64,000 nt of DNA from Mesorhizobium waimense (lineage in GTDB: Bacteria; Pseudomonadota; Alphaproteobacteria; Rhizobiales; Rhizobiaceae). The notes below the pieces were generated by a model, which worked only from the letters and a program-made list of their open reading frames with translations, did no database searches and was not told the origin of the DNA. The position numbers and the translations under genes are program-made. How positions within the stretch are numbered: the first letter of the stretch is position 1; each line of letters opens with the position of its first letter. The stretch lies in NCBI RefSeq assembly GCF_003601975.1, contig NZ_QZWZ01000009.1:124001-188000 (forward strand). The letters run 5' to 3'. This document shows, piece by piece, positions 31,518-40,805 of the stretch.

Positions 31518-32432
31518 TTGGAACGACCTGAAATACCCGTGGGGCTGCCGGCCGACATCGAACAGAAGAAGATGAAGGCCAGGCTTTGGTTCGAGGCGCT
31601 GCGCGAGCGCATCTGCGCCGCCTTCGAGCAGATCGAGCAGGATGTTCAGGGACCGCTCGCCTCATGGTCGCCCGGCCATTTCGAGAAGACGCCGTGGGAG
31701 CGCGAAGAAGGCAAGGGCGGCGGCGGCACCATGTCGATGATGTATGGCCGCGTCTTCGAGAAGGTCGGCGTCCACACCTCGACCGTCTATGGCGAGTTTT
31801 CGCCCGAATTCCGCAAGCAGATGCCGGGCGCAGAGGAAGACCCGCGCTTCTGGGCAAGCGGCATCTCGCTGATCGCCCACCCATGGAACCCCAACGTGCC
31901 GGCCGTGCACATGAACACGCGCATGGTCGTCACCTCGCGCCAATGGTTCGGCGGCGGCGCCGACCTTACGCCGGTGCTCGATCGCCGCCGCGTCCAGGAC
32001 GACCCCGATACTTTGGCCTTCCACCGCGCCATGCAGTTTGCCTGCGAGAAGAACGCCGGCGTCGCCGATCACCCCAAATTCAAGGCCTGGTGCGACGAAT
32101 ACTTCTTCCTGCCGCACCGCAACGAGCCGCGTGGCACCGGCGGCATCTTTTTCGACTGGTTGCATTCGGACGAGGACAAAGGCGGCTGGGACGCCGACTT
32201 CAACTTCGTCCAGGATGTCGGGCGTTCCTTTCTCGTCGTCTACGGACATCTGGTTCGGGCCAATTTCAATGAAAACTGGACCGATGGCGACCGTGACGAA
32301 CAGCTGATCCGGCGCGGCCGTTACGTCGAATTCAACCTTCTTCACGATCGCGGCACCATCTTCGGCCTGAAGACTGGCGGCAATGTCGCCTCAATCCTGT
32401 CCAGCCTGCCGCCGGAGGTAAGATGGCCGTAA
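31518..32432 (+). CDS. hemF: Oxygen-dependent coproporphyrinogen-III oxidase
   Basis: A 304-residue haem-biosynthesis enzyme that oxidatively decarboxylates coproporphyrinogen III to protoporphyrinogen IX using O2. Diagnostic blocks are [41 protein letters not shown] and the substrate-site [11 protein letters not shown]. The start is TTG 31518 with GGGAGA six bases upstream. It is monocistronic. A possible -35 TTGACC at 31442 has no good -10. Its product supports the cytochromes encoded in this window. Confidence 0.95.
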   Translation: MERPEIPVGLPADIEQKKMKARLWFEALRERICAAFEQIEQDVQGPLASWSPGHFEKTPWEREEGKGGGGTMSMMYGRVFEKVGVHTSTVYGEFSPEFRKQMPGAEEDPRFWASGISLIAHPWNPNVPAVHMNTRMVVTSRQWFGGGADLTPVLDRRRVQDDPDTLAFHRAMQFACEKNAGVADHPKFKAWCDEYFFLPHRNEPRGTGGIFFDWLHSDEDKGGWDADFNFVQDVGRSFLVVYGHLVRANFNENWTDGDRDEQLIRRGRYVEFNLLHDRGTIFGLKTGGNVASILSSLPPEVRWP

Positions 32433-32677
32433 AAAATCGGTGAGCGGAATGTGAGCCGCAATGACGTCCAATTCGCCGAATTCTGGCACGGAATGTGGCG
32501 CCACAGATTTCTTTTTCGTCTAATATCCATTTGAAAAAACTGAGTTATTTGTCGTTCCCGGGTCGGGAAGCGCCGGCGGTTCGCCCGCGAATCGCGACTC
32601 GACGCAACCGGACGGCCCAAGACGACGCGGATCATCCTCTCAACAAGGATGCCCGCTTTTCCCAGGAGTACTTTGCA

Positions 32678-32938
32678 ATGCGCAAAATCATTGTGTCGGC
32701 CGCCGCGGCCGCCCTTCTCGCCTCTGGCTCGGTTGCCTTTGCCGCCGTCAAGCACACCACCGGGACGATCAAGGCCTTTGACGCAACGGCCATGAGCCTG
32801 GTTCTCGAAGATGGATCATCTTTTACGCTTCCCAAGACCTTCAAGGATCCTGGCCTGAAGGCCGGCGAAAAGGTCCGCGTTTCCTGGGACATGAGCGGCA
32901 AGAACAAAGTTGCCGAGGCAGTCAAGATCGTGAAGTGA
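32678..32938 (+). CDS. DUF1344 domain protein, exported
   Basis: An 86-residue small protein with a signal peptide ending near AFA-AVKH (about residue 22). A compact beta domain TGTIKAFDATAMSLVLEDGS then TLPKTF follows, as in the DUF1344 family of alphaproteobacteria. It is periplasmic with unknown function. AGGAG lies about 11 bases before the ATG. It is followed by a strong terminator. Confidence 0.85.
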   Translation: MRKIIVSAAAAALLASGSVAFAAVKHTTGTIKAFDATAMSLVLEDGSSFTLPKTFKDPGLKAGEKVRVSWDMSGKNKVAEAVKIVK

Positions 32939-32996
32939 TGGCCTGCTCGCCAGAGCAGACCAGCTTTGTCTGGTCTTGCTCCGGGTAGCGTAAGAG

Positions 32997-33023
32997 GGCG
33001 GAGCAGCAATGCTCCGCCTTTTT
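32997..33023 (+). terminator. Rho-independent terminator after DUF1344 gene
   Basis: GGCGGAGCA, loop GCAA, TGCTCCGCC, then TTTTT. A 9-bp GC-rich stem with a GNRA tetraloop and five T residues, 58 bp after the stop codon; the clearest terminator in the window. Confidence 0.92.
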
Positions 33024-33075
33024 GTTGCTGGCCGGCAACCAAAAACGGCCATCTGTGTTATGCTTGCTCCCCCGA

Positions 33076-33136
33076 GCATATCCTGAACCGAAGGTCGGCC
33101 CAGCAAGACCGGAACCGGTTTCGGAAGGGATCATGC
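33076..33136. repeat. Palindromic intergenic repeat
   Basis: GCATATCC (33076) and GGATCATGC (33128) form the outer arms, with GAACCGAAGG and GGAACCGGTTTCGG inside. The core GAACCGAAGGTC is shared with 24961-24972, marking a dispersed rhizobial intergenic family. Located between a terminator and the DUF1059 gene. Confidence 0.6.
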
Positions 33137-33203
33137 AACGATCAAAGTTCTGGAGCGCCCGCGTCTCAGCAGACGCGCTCCAGGGAGGAAAAGGAGAAAT
33201 CCG

Positions 33204-33389
33204 ATGAAGGAATTCCACTGCGGCTCGCTCGTCCCCGGTTGTGACTGGCATACGCGGGCCGACGAGGAGGCCGAGATCATGCGCCGCGCCGTCGAGCACA
33301 TGCGCGAGACCCATGGTGAGACGGTGATCCGCGAGACGATGGTCGAAGCAATCCGCTCGCGCATCGAGAAAGCCCGCGACGCGGCCTGA
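33204..33389 (+). CDS. DUF1059 domain protein
   Basis: A 61-residue protein with the DUF1059 pattern: MKEFHCGSLVPGCDWHTRAD (C6 and C13 with nearby His) and HMRETHGE, suggestive of a small metal-binding domain. Function is unknown. AAGGAG precedes the ATG. Convergent with cca, two bases apart. Confidence 0.8.
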   Translation: MKEFHCGSLVPGCDWHTRADEEAEIMRRAVEHMRETHGETVIRETMVEAIRSRIEKARDAA

Positions 33390-33391
33390 TC

Positions 33392-34663
33392 TCAGCTGGC
33401 TTTCAAGGCTTCAGCGGCGCGCTCGAGCAGCGCGCCGCGATCAAGCGCAAAACCGGACTCGATCCACTCCCTTTCCAAGTTTTTCAGGATGGCGCCGAGC
33501 TTCGGCCCCGGCGCAGCGCCAAGTTCGGTCAGATCGGCGCCTTTGACCGGGAAGTCGGGCCTTTGCCACTTCAGCGCCAAACCAAGCAGGCGCGAAAAGC
33601 CGCCGGCATCGAGCAGCGCTGCATTGTCCTCGACCGCCCGCGCCCGCGCGGAGGCCAGCGCAAGCCGCAGCCGGTCGACAAAGCCCTGATGATCGCCACG
33701 ATAGAGTTTTTTCGCCAGTTCGCCTTCGGTTGTCTTTGGCTCGACAGCGGCCGTCAGTGCCCAGCGGCGCAAGCGATCCGCCTCGCCGGTAGAGAATTTC
33801 AGCCTCTCGGCAAGCGTTTTCATCCGCGCCGCGTCCGGTGGCACCATCGCTTCCAGCCTGAGCAGCGGGTCCGGCGCCCAGCCCAGATCCATTTCGGTCC
33901 TGGTCAGTCCGTGGATGGCGTCGATGCCCCATTTCTCGCTCTCCGGCAGAACGCTGGTGAGAACGCCGGCCTGGCGCATCCACAAGAGCGCGCGTGATGG
34001 ATCAGGCGCCGACAGAAGCTTCTTCAACTCGGACCAGACGCGCTCGGCCGAAAGCTGGCTGAGCCCCTCCTTGAGCCGCGCGCAGGCCTTCAGCCCCTCG
34101 GCGTCGGGCCGGCCATCGCCATACCAGGCGAAGAAGCGGAAGAAGCGCAGGATGCGCAAATAATCCTCGCGGATGCGCGCCTCCGCGTCGCCGATGAAGC
34201 GCAGCCGGCGCGCTTCGATGTCGGCGATGCCGCCGACCAGGTCGACCACGGTGCCGTCAGCTTCGGCGTAAAGCGCGTTGATGGTGAAGTCGCGCCGTTC
34301 GGCGTCAAGCTTCCAGTCGCGCCCGAACGACACCTTTGCCCGCCGCCCGTCGGTTTCGATATCGGCGCGCAGCGTGGTGACCTCATAGGCCTTGCCGCCG
34401 GCGACCGCAGTGACGGTGCCGTGTTCGATGCCCGTCGGCACCGTCTTGAACCCCGCAGCCGCAGCACGCCGGATGGTTTCGGCCGGCAGGCAAGTGGTGG
34501 CGATGTCGATGTCGGCGACCGGCTGGCCGATCAGCGTGTTGCGCACGGCGCCGCCGGCAATGCGCGCCTCTTCGCCGCCATCCGTCAGTGCAGCAAGCAG
34601 GCGCTGCAAATGCTTTTCTCCGAGCCAGTCGGCCCTGCCCGTCAGCGACACCGGAGCACTCAC
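33392..34663 (-). CDS. cca: CCA tRNA nucleotidyltransferase/poly(A) polymerase family
   Basis: A 423-residue class II nucleotidyltransferase. It has GGAVRNTLIGQPVADIDIAT (GG and the catalytic DxD), the template region and the RxRDFTINAL motif (AERRDFTINALYAEADG). It adds CCA to tRNA 3' ends. The start GTG 34663 overlaps the NUDIX stop by four bases. Third gene of the DUF1285-NUDIX-cca operon. Separating CCA-adding from poly(A) activity is uncertain by sequence, but no other cca is in the window. Confidence 0.92.
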   Translation of the reverse strand: MSAPVSLTGRADWLGEKHLQRLLAALTDGGEEARIAGGAVRNTLIGQPVADIDIATTCLPAETIRRAAAAGFKTVPTGIEHGTVTAVAGGKAYEVTTLRADIETDGRRAKVSFGRDWKLDAERRDFTINALYAEADGTVVDLVGGIADIEARRLRFIGDAEARIREDYLRILRFFRFFAWYGDGRPDAEGLKACARLKEGLSQLSAERVWSELKKLLSAPDPSRALLWMRQAGVLTSVLPESEKWGIDAIHGLTRTEMDLGWAPDPLLRLEAMVPPDAARMKTLAERLKFSTGEADRLRRWALTAAVEPKTTEGELAKKLYRGDHQGFVDRLRLALASARARAVEDNAALLDAGGFSRLLGLALKWQRPDFPVKGADLTELGAAPGPKLGAILKNLEREWIESGFALDRGALLERAAEALKAS

Positions 34664-35292
34664 GCATAGAGCCTTTCATAGAGCGTGCGGATGATACCGG
34701 CGGTGACGCCCCAGATACGCCGGTCGCCATAGGGCATGTCGTAGAAGAACCATTCGAGATCGTTCCACATGCGGCTGTCCCGCTTGTGGTTGGCCGGGTC
34801 CATCAGGAAGCGCAGCGGCACCTCGAAGGCGGCATCGACCTCCTCGGTATTCAGCGTCAGCTGGAAACCCGGCCGCACGATGCCCAGGACCGGCGCGATG
34901 CGGTAGCCGCTGCCCGCGACATAATCGGGCATGCGGCCGATGATCTCGATGCGATCCTCGCCAAGCCCGATCTCCTCGAAGGTTTCGCGCAGCGCCGCCG
35001 CCTCCGGGTTTGGGTCGGTCGCATCGATCGTGCCGCCGGGGAAAGCCACCTGCCCTGAATGGCTGCGCAGCTTCTCGGCCCGTTTTGTCAGCAACACCGT
35101 CGCGTCGCCTTGGTGATCGACCACCGGGATCAACACCGCGGCGTCGCGCAGTGGCTTGGCTTGTGTCAGGCGCGGATGGCCGGGATTGAAGCGATGATCG
35201 CCAAAATCGTCGCCGGCATGCGCATCCGGCTGCGCGGCGAAGCGCGCGCGAAAATCAGCGGTGGAAAACGGCGCCGGCGTCACTTGGTCCAT
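34660..35292 (-). CDS. NUDIX hydrolase, coenzyme A pyrophosphatase type
   Basis: A 210-residue NUDIX enzyme. The NUDIX box is GGTIDATDPNPEAAALRETF followed by EEIGL, preceded by the CoA-type LLTKRAEKLRSHSGQVAFPG. These point to CoA pyrophosphatases that cleave CoA or oxidised CoA to phosphopantetheine and 3',5'-ADP. ATG 35292 overlaps the DUF1285 stop (TGATG); a GTG three bases earlier is possible. Co-transcribed with cca. Confidence 0.9.
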   Translation of the reverse strand: MDQVTPAPFSTADFRARFAAQPDAHAGDDFGDHRFNPGHPRLTQAKPLRDAAVLIPVVDHQGDATVLLTKRAEKLRSHSGQVAFPGGTIDATDPNPEAAALRETFEEIGLGEDRIEIIGRMPDYVAGSGYRIAPVLGIVRPGFQLTLNTEEVDAAFEVPLRFLMDPANHKRDSRMWNDLEWFFYDMPYGDRRIWGVTAGIIRTLYERLYA

Positions 35293-35921
35293 CACGCGCT
35301 CAGCCGCTTCAATTTTTCCGCCGGCATGATCGGATAGACCTCGCCCATCGAGCGGACGGCAAACATCGTCCTGCCGCCGACGTCGATTTCCTCGCCATGT
35401 TCGACCAGCTCGTACATCACCGGCCGCGCCACCAGCGCTTCCAACCGCCCGCGCACCAGAACGTAAGGCTTCAGGCCACCGGTGGCGTCCTCGTCGACGA
35501 AGCGCAGCGGATGGCCGGGCCCGGCCTCGACGACGTCGCCGACATTGGTACGGAAGGTGATGACCTGGTCGTCGCCGGCGCCGGAAACGTCCATCTCGAC
35601 GGCCACGAAGGGCGCGTCGGCGACACGGATACCTACCCTTTCCACCGGCGTCACCAGATAGGTTCTGCCGTCTGCATCCTTGCGCAGAACCGTGGAAAAG
35701 AGCTGCACCAGCGGCATGCGCCCGATCGGCGTGCCCAGATAGAACCAGGTGCCGTCGGCCTTGATCTCCATGTCGAGATCGCCGCAGAAGTCAGGATTCC
35801 AGCGCTCCACCGGCGCCGGACCCTTGCCGGCGCGCGTCGCCCGCGAGACCAGCGCTTCGAGCCCGCGCGCTTCCCTGGCGGCCGTTAGACTCTCTTCAGC
35901 ATGTTCGGAGCGTTCCGTCAT
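35292..35921 (-). CDS. DUF1285 domain-containing protein
   Basis: A 209-residue soluble protein with the DUF1285 core WNPDFCGDLDMEIKADGTWF then YLGTPIGRMPLVQLFSTVL and TPVERVGIRVADAPFV. Its function is not established. The first gene of the operon with NUDIX and cca, divergent from the MoxR operon 146 bp away. A GTG six bases upstream is a possible start. Confidence 0.85.
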   Translation of the reverse strand: MTERSEHAEESLTAAREARGLEALVSRATRAGKGPAPVERWNPDFCGDLDMEIKADGTWFYLGTPIGRMPLVQLFSTVLRKDADGRTYLVTPVERVGIRVADAPFVAVEMDVSGAGDDQVITFRTNVGDVVEAGPGHPLRFVDEDATGGLKPYVLVRGRLEALVARPVMYELVEHGEEIDVGGRTMFAVRSMGEVYPIMPAEKLKRLSA

Positions 35922-36067
35922 GGTCACGAAATAGTCACTGTTGTTCCGCTTGTCAGCCTAAGTCTGTGATTTAAATTCAAACGCAGGCGCCATGCGAGGC
36001 CGAATCGCGGCATTCTGCGGCACAGACTGTGCAAGCCGGTATTTCCAACACAAGGATCGATGCGGCC

Positions 36068-37072
36068 ATGAGCGTGATGATCAAGGAAAGCCCGATCAGC
36101 GAAAAGGATATGATCGCCGAGGCGGAGAAGGCATTGGCCGACATCTCCAGGGTCCGCGACGGTGTCGGTCGGGTCATCTTCGGCCAGGACGCGGTCGTCG
36201 AACGCACGCTTGTGGCGCTCCTGGCCGGCGGCCACGCGCTGCTGGTCGGCGTGCCAGGCCTCGCCAAGACGAAGCTGGTCGAGACGCTGGGCGTCGTGCT
36301 CGGCCTCGATTCCCGCCGCATCCAATTCACCCCCGACCTCATGCCGTCGGACATTCTCGGCTCCGAGGTGATGGAACAGGACGAATTCGGCAAGCGCTCG
36401 TTCCGCTTCATCTCCGGGCCGATCTTCGCGCAATTGCTGATGGCAGACGAGATCAACCGCGCCTCGCCGCGCACCCAGTCGGCGCTGCTGCAGGCGATGC
36501 AGGAATACCACGTTACCATTGCCGGTGCCCGCCACGACCTGCCGGCGCCCTTCCACGTGCTGGCGACGCAGAACCCGCTGGAGCAGGAAGGCACTTATCC
36601 CCTGCCCGAGGCGCAGCTCGACCGCTTCCTGATGCAGGTCGACATCCTCTATCCGGAAATCGAGGCGGAACGCCGCATCCTCTTGGAAACAACCGGCGTC
36701 GAGGATGCCAAGGCGCAGAACGTGCTGCAGCCGGCGCGGCTGAAGGAGATCCAGACGCTGATCCGGCGCATGCCGGTGCCGGAAAGCGTCGTCGAGGCGA
36801 TCCTCAAGCTGGTGCGCTCGGCCCGTCCTGGCCACGGCCATGCCGAAACCGACAAGCTCGTTGCCTGGGGCCCAGGCCCACGCGCCAGCCAGGCGCTGAC
36901 ACTATGCGCCCGCGCGCGTGCCCTCTATAATGGGCGATTGGCGCCTTCGGTCGACGATATCCGTGCGCTGGCCGAGCCGGTGCTGCAGCACCGCATGGCG
37001 CTGACCTTCGCCGCTCGCGCCGAAGGCACCTCGGTGCGCGACGTGGTGGCGAAACTGGCAAAAGGCATCTGA
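36068..37072 (+). CDS. MoxR-family AAA+ ATPase
   Basis: A 334-residue AAA+ protein of the MoxR group. Walker A appears as GVPGLAKTKLV, Walker B as LLMADEINRASPRTQSALLQ, sensor 1 as LATQNPLEQEGTYPLPEAQ, with a C-terminal lid. MoxR proteins act as chaperones for assembly of VWA- or DUF58-containing partners. It overlaps the DUF58 stop-start by one base and heads a four-gene operon with DUF58, DUF4159 and a VWA-like membrane protein. No signal peptide. Confidence 0.93.
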   Translation: MSVMIKESPISEKDMIAEAEKALADISRVRDGVGRVIFGQDAVVERTLVALLAGGHALLVGVPGLAKTKLVETLGVVLGLDSRRIQFTPDLMPSDILGSEVMEQDEFGKRSFRFISGPIFAQLLMADEINRASPRTQSALLQAMQEYHVTIAGARHDLPAPFHVLATQNPLEQEGTYPLPEAQLDRFLMQVDILYPEIEAERRILLETTGVEDAKAQNVLQPARLKEIQTLIRRMPVPESVVEAILKLVRSARPGHGHAETDKLVAWGPGPRASQALTLCARARALYNGRLAPSVDDIRALAEPVLQHRMALTFAARAEGTSVRDVVAKLAKGI

Positions 37073-37986
37073 TGGCGCGCATAGGCGAGGTCCAGGCTCC
37101 GGTAGCGACGCGCGACGCGCTCGCCCGTGGCCGGTTGCGGGCCTCGCTGGTGCCGGACCTCCTGGTCGAGGCGCGCCGCATCGTCAACACCGTGATCGCC
37201 GGCTGGCATGGCCGCCGCAAGCGCGGCATTGGCGAGAATTTCTGGCAGTTCCGCCCCTATGTCGAGGGCGACGCGTCGCGCATCGACTGGCGCCGCTCGG
37301 CCCGTGACGACCACACCTATGTCCGCGATCGCGAATGGGAGGCCGCCCATACGGTATGGCTTTGGGCCGACCCCTCGCCCTCCATGCTCTACAAGTCCGC
37401 CGGCGCCAGCGTTTCGAAGGAATCGCGCGCGCTGGTGCTGACGCTGGCGCTGGCCGAACTCCTGTCGCGCAGCGGCGAACGCATCGCCTGGCCGGGCCTG
37501 ACCGATCCGTTCACCGCCCGCAACGGCGCCGAGCGCATCGCGGCCCAGCTTACCCATGCCGGCAAACTGCCGGCAAAGCCTGATCTTTCCGGCATTCGCC
37601 GCTTCTGCGACATTGTCGTCGTCAGCGACTTCCTCGACCCGGTCGAGGACACCATGGCCTGGCTCGACGTGCTCGCCCGCCACGGCGTGCGCGCCCATCT
37701 GATCGAGGTCGCCGACCCGGCCGAGGAGACCTTCCCCTATGCCGGCCGCACCGAATTCACCGACCCCGAGACCGGCGACAAGCTGACCGCCGGCCGCGCC
37801 GAGATGCTGGGCGACGACTACCGCCTGCTTTACACCGCGCGCCGCCAGGAGCTGGCCGGCTGGTGCAAGCGGCTCGGCTGGAGCTTTACCGTCAACCACA
37901 CCGATCGGCTGGCTTCCGAGGCGCTAGTGCGCATCCATATGGCGATGACCGCTGAAAGCAGCTATGCCGGAAAGATCAGCGCATGA
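37072..37986 (+). CDS. DUF58 domain protein
   Basis: A 304-residue soluble protein with the DUF58 signature ENFWQFRPYVEGDASRIDWR and a VWA-like metal site with D-x-S-x-S (ADPSPSM). It is expected to be the partner of the MoxR ATPase encoded just upstream (TGATG overlap). It also overlaps the start of the DUF4159 gene by four bases, so stoichiometric production is likely. Confidence 0.9.
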   Translation: MARIGEVQAPVATRDALARGRLRASLVPDLLVEARRIVNTVIAGWHGRRKRGIGENFWQFRPYVEGDASRIDWRRSARDDHTYVRDREWEAAHTVWLWADPSPSMLYKSAGASVSKESRALVLTLALAELLSRSGERIAWPGLTDPFTARNGAERIAAQLTHAGKLPAKPDLSGIRRFCDIVVVSDFLDPVEDTMAWLDVLARHGVRAHLIEVADPAEETFPYAGRTEFTDPETGDKLTAGRAEMLGDDYRLLYTARRQELAGWCKRLGWSFTVNHTDRLASEALVRIHMAMTAESSYAGKISA

Positions 37987-40802
37987 GCTGGCTGCCGCTT
38001 TCCTTCGGTGCGCCGATGGTGCTGTGGGGCCTGCTGGCGCTGCCGGTGATCTGGTGGCTGTTGCGGCTCACCCCGCCCAAGCCGCAGACGGAAGTGTTTC
38101 CGCCGCTGAAGATACTGGCGCGCGTGCTGAAGCGCGAGGAGACACCGCATCAGAGCCCTTGGTGGCTGACGCTGCTGAGGTTGCTGATGGCCGCCCTTGT
38201 CATCGCAGCGCTTGCCGAACCCGTCTTCAATCCGCGCGAAAAGCTGCCGGCGGAAGGCTCGGCGCTTGCTTTGGTCATCGACAATGACTGGGCAAGTGCT
38301 GCCGACTGGGGCAAGCGCGTCGCCACCGCGCAGCGGCTGATCGCCGACGCCAGTTCGAATGGCGTGCCTGTCGTCATCGCCTTCACCGCCGAAAAGCCCA
38401 ATGCCGAGATCGGTCCCTTCGATGCCGCCACCGCACTCGACCGGCTGCGCGCGGCAAAGCCGCGGCCGATCCCGACCGACCGCCCGGCCACCTATGCGCG
38501 TGTCGCGGCGGCCCTGGAGCGCCTGCCGGGCGCCAGCGTCGCCGTGCTCGCGGACGGGCTGAAGGCACAAGGCGACGAGGCCGCCTTCAACACGCTGCTG
38601 TCGAAGAACGCGGCGCGCCTCGTCTGGGCGACGTCCGACAGGCTATCGCTGAGCGGCCTCACTGTCGCCGACAACCAGGTCGACGGGTTCGCGCTCACCG
38701 CCATCCGCGCGCCGGGCGATCCGGCGCCGGCTCAGGTCACCGCCGGTGCCTTCGACGACAAGGGCCGCCGCATCGCCGACGCGACGCTGACCTTTTCGCC
38801 AGGCGAATCCACCGCCACCGGAACGATGGCCGTACCGTTCGAGCTGCGCAACGACTTCGCCTCGATTGCGCTCGACGGCGAGCATCAGGCCGGCGCCGTG
38901 CGGGTGCTCGACGAAAGCTCCAAGCGCCGCCGCGTCGGGCTGTTGTCGCAGGCCGAGGCCGACCAGGCGCAGCCGCTTTTGTCGCCGCTCTACTATATCC
39001 GTCGCGCGCTGCAGCCCTTCGCCGACCTAGTCGAGCCGTCGAGCGTCGACCTTGCCGACGCCATCCCGCAGCTTCTCGACCAGAAGCCGGCGATGATCGT
39101 CATGGCCGATGTCGGCACCATTCCGGAACAGGTGAAGCAAAGGCTGGTCGACTGGGTCGACAAGGGCGGCACACTGGTGCGCTTTGCCGGTTCGAGGCTG
39201 GCCGCCGCCGGCAATGACGACGATCTGCTGCCGGTCAGGCTGCGCACCGGCGAACGCTCGATGGGCGGCGCATTGTCGTGGACGACGCCACAGCCGGTCA
39301 CCGAGTTTCCAAAAGCCGGTCCCTTTGCCGATCTCGCGCCGCCGGCCGAGGTCACCGTCACCAGGCAGGTATTGGCCGAGCCGACACCCGACATCGTCGA
39401 GCGCACCTGGGCGACGCTTGCCGACGGCACGCCGCTGGTGACCGGGCTGAAGAAGGGCAAAGGCACGCTCGTGCTGTTCCACGTCACGCCCGAGGCAACC
39501 TGGTCGAACTTGCCGATATCGGGCAGTTTCGTCGAGATGCTCAGGCGCATCGTGCAGCTGTCGCGCAACCAGGGTGCGGCGATCGCCAACGCCGAAGCCG
39601 CCGCCACCTCGCTAGCGCCCTACCGCATGATAGCAGCCGACGGCGATCTGGTGCCGCCGACGCCGGATGCACGGCCGCTGGTGCCGGGCGCCGGCCCGCT
39701 GCCGGTGACGTTCGAGAACCCGCCCGGCCTTTACGGCTCGGAGACCGGCGTCTTCGCCCACAATTTGCTCGAGGCCGACAGCACCTTTGCGCTGCTGGAG
39801 CGACCTCAGATCTCGCTGCCGGTCACCACCGTCCAGTACGCTTTCGACGAATCGCGCAATCTGAAAGGCGCGCTGGTCGCCGCCGCCCTGGTGCTAATGG
39901 TACTCGACACGCTGGCGGTGTTCTGGATGGGCGGGCTGCTGTCGCTCCGGCCGCGCCGCGCCGCCGCAACGACGGCCGCTGCCGTTCTGATCGCGCTAGG
40001 CGCGCTCTTTGGCCATGCCGACCTCGCCCGCGCCGACGACGCGAAACCGGGCGACGCCCAGGCGATCGAGGACATCGCGAAAACCCGCATCGCCTATGTG
40101 CTGACCGGCGAGCCAGGCGTCGATTCGATCAGCCGCGCCGGCCTCGAAGGCCTGACCCGCTTCCTGACCGAAAAGACCGCGCTCGAACCCGGAGCACCGG
40201 CTGGCGTCGACATCTCGAAGGACGAACTGTCCTTCTACCCACTGATCTACTGGCCGATCGATCCGGCAGCCCCGATGCCGAGCCAAGCGGCGATCGCGCG
40301 CGTCGATGCCTATATGCAGCAGGGCGGCACAGTCCTGTTCGATACCCGCGACCAGTTCGCCAACGGCATCGGCGCCGATGCGACCAGCCCGGCGACGGAA
40401 CGGCTGCGCGACATCCTCGGCAATCTCAACGTGCCGCCGCTGGAACCCGTGCCGTCGGACCATGTGCTGACCAAGTCCTTCTTCATCCTGCCCGAGTTTC
40501 CCGGCCGCTTCGCCGGCAGTCCGCTCTGGGTCGAGGCCTCGCTCGATGCCAGCAATACCGAGAACCGCCCGGTGCGCGTCGGCGACGGCGTCTCGCCGAT
40601 CCTGATCACAGCCAATGATTTTGCCGGCGCCTGGGCCGTCGACGAGAATGGCGACCCTCTTTTACCGACCGTGCCGGCGGACCCGATGCAGCGCATCTAT
40701 GCGCTGCGCGCCGGCGTCAACATCATGATGTACATGCTGACCGGCAACTACAAATCCGACCAGGTGCACGTGCCCGTCCTGCTCGAACGGCTGGGGCAGT
40801 AA
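37983..40802 (+). CDS. BatA/DUF4159 membrane protein
   Basis: A 939-residue protein. Two N-terminal membrane helices (about 10-27 and 60-78) belong to a BatA-type domain. A long periplasmic part contains a glutamine-amidotransferase-like segment (KPAMIVMADVGTIPEQVKQR). Two further helices lie near 625-690. The C-terminal DUF4159 domain (about 700-930) has AYVLTGEPGVDSISRAGLEG and SFYPLIYWPID. It probably forms a membrane complex with the following gene product, assembled by MoxR; the biochemical role is unknown. Confidence 0.86.
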   Translation: MSWLPLSFGAPMVLWGLLALPVIWWLLRLTPPKPQTEVFPPLKILARVLKREETPHQSPWWLTLLRLLMAALVIAALAEPVFNPREKLPAEGSALALVIDNDWASAADWGKRVATAQRLIADASSNGVPVVIAFTAEKPNAEIGPFDAATALDRLRAAKPRPIPTDRPATYARVAAALERLPGASVAVLADGLKAQGDEAAFNTLLSKNAARLVWATSDRLSLSGLTVADNQVDGFALTAIRAPGDPAPAQVTAGAFDDKGRRIADATLTFSPGESTATGTMAVPFELRNDFASIALDGEHQAGAVRVLDESSKRRRVGLLSQAEADQAQPLLSPLYYIRRALQPFADLVEPSSVDLADAIPQLLDQKPAMIVMADVGTIPEQVKQRLVDWVDKGGTLVRFAGSRLAAAGNDDDLLPVRLRTGERSMGGALSWTTPQPVTEFPKAGPFADLAPPAEVTVTRQVLAEPTPDIVERTWATLADGTPLVTGLKKGKGTLVLFHVTPEATWSNLPISGSFVEMLRRIVQLSRNQGAAIANAEAAATSLAPYRMIAADGDLVPPTPDARPLVPGAGPLPVTFENPPGLYGSETGVFAHNLLEADSTFALLERPQISLPVTTVQYAFDESRNLKGALVAAALVLMVLDTLAVFWMGGLLSLRPRRAAATTAAAVLIALGALFGHADLARADDAKPGDAQAIEDIAKTRIAYVLTGEPGVDSISRAGLEGLTRFLTEKTALEPGAPAGVDISKDELSFYPLIYWPIDPAAPMPSQAAIARVDAYMQQGGTVLFDTRDQFANGIGADATSPATERLRDILGNLNVPPLEPVPSDHVLTKSFFILPEFPGRFAGSPLWVEASLDASNTENRPVRVGDGVSPILITANDFAGAWAVDENGDPLLPTVPADPMQRIYALRAGVNIMMYMLTGNYKSDQVHVPVLLERLGQ

Positions 40803-40805
40803 GCC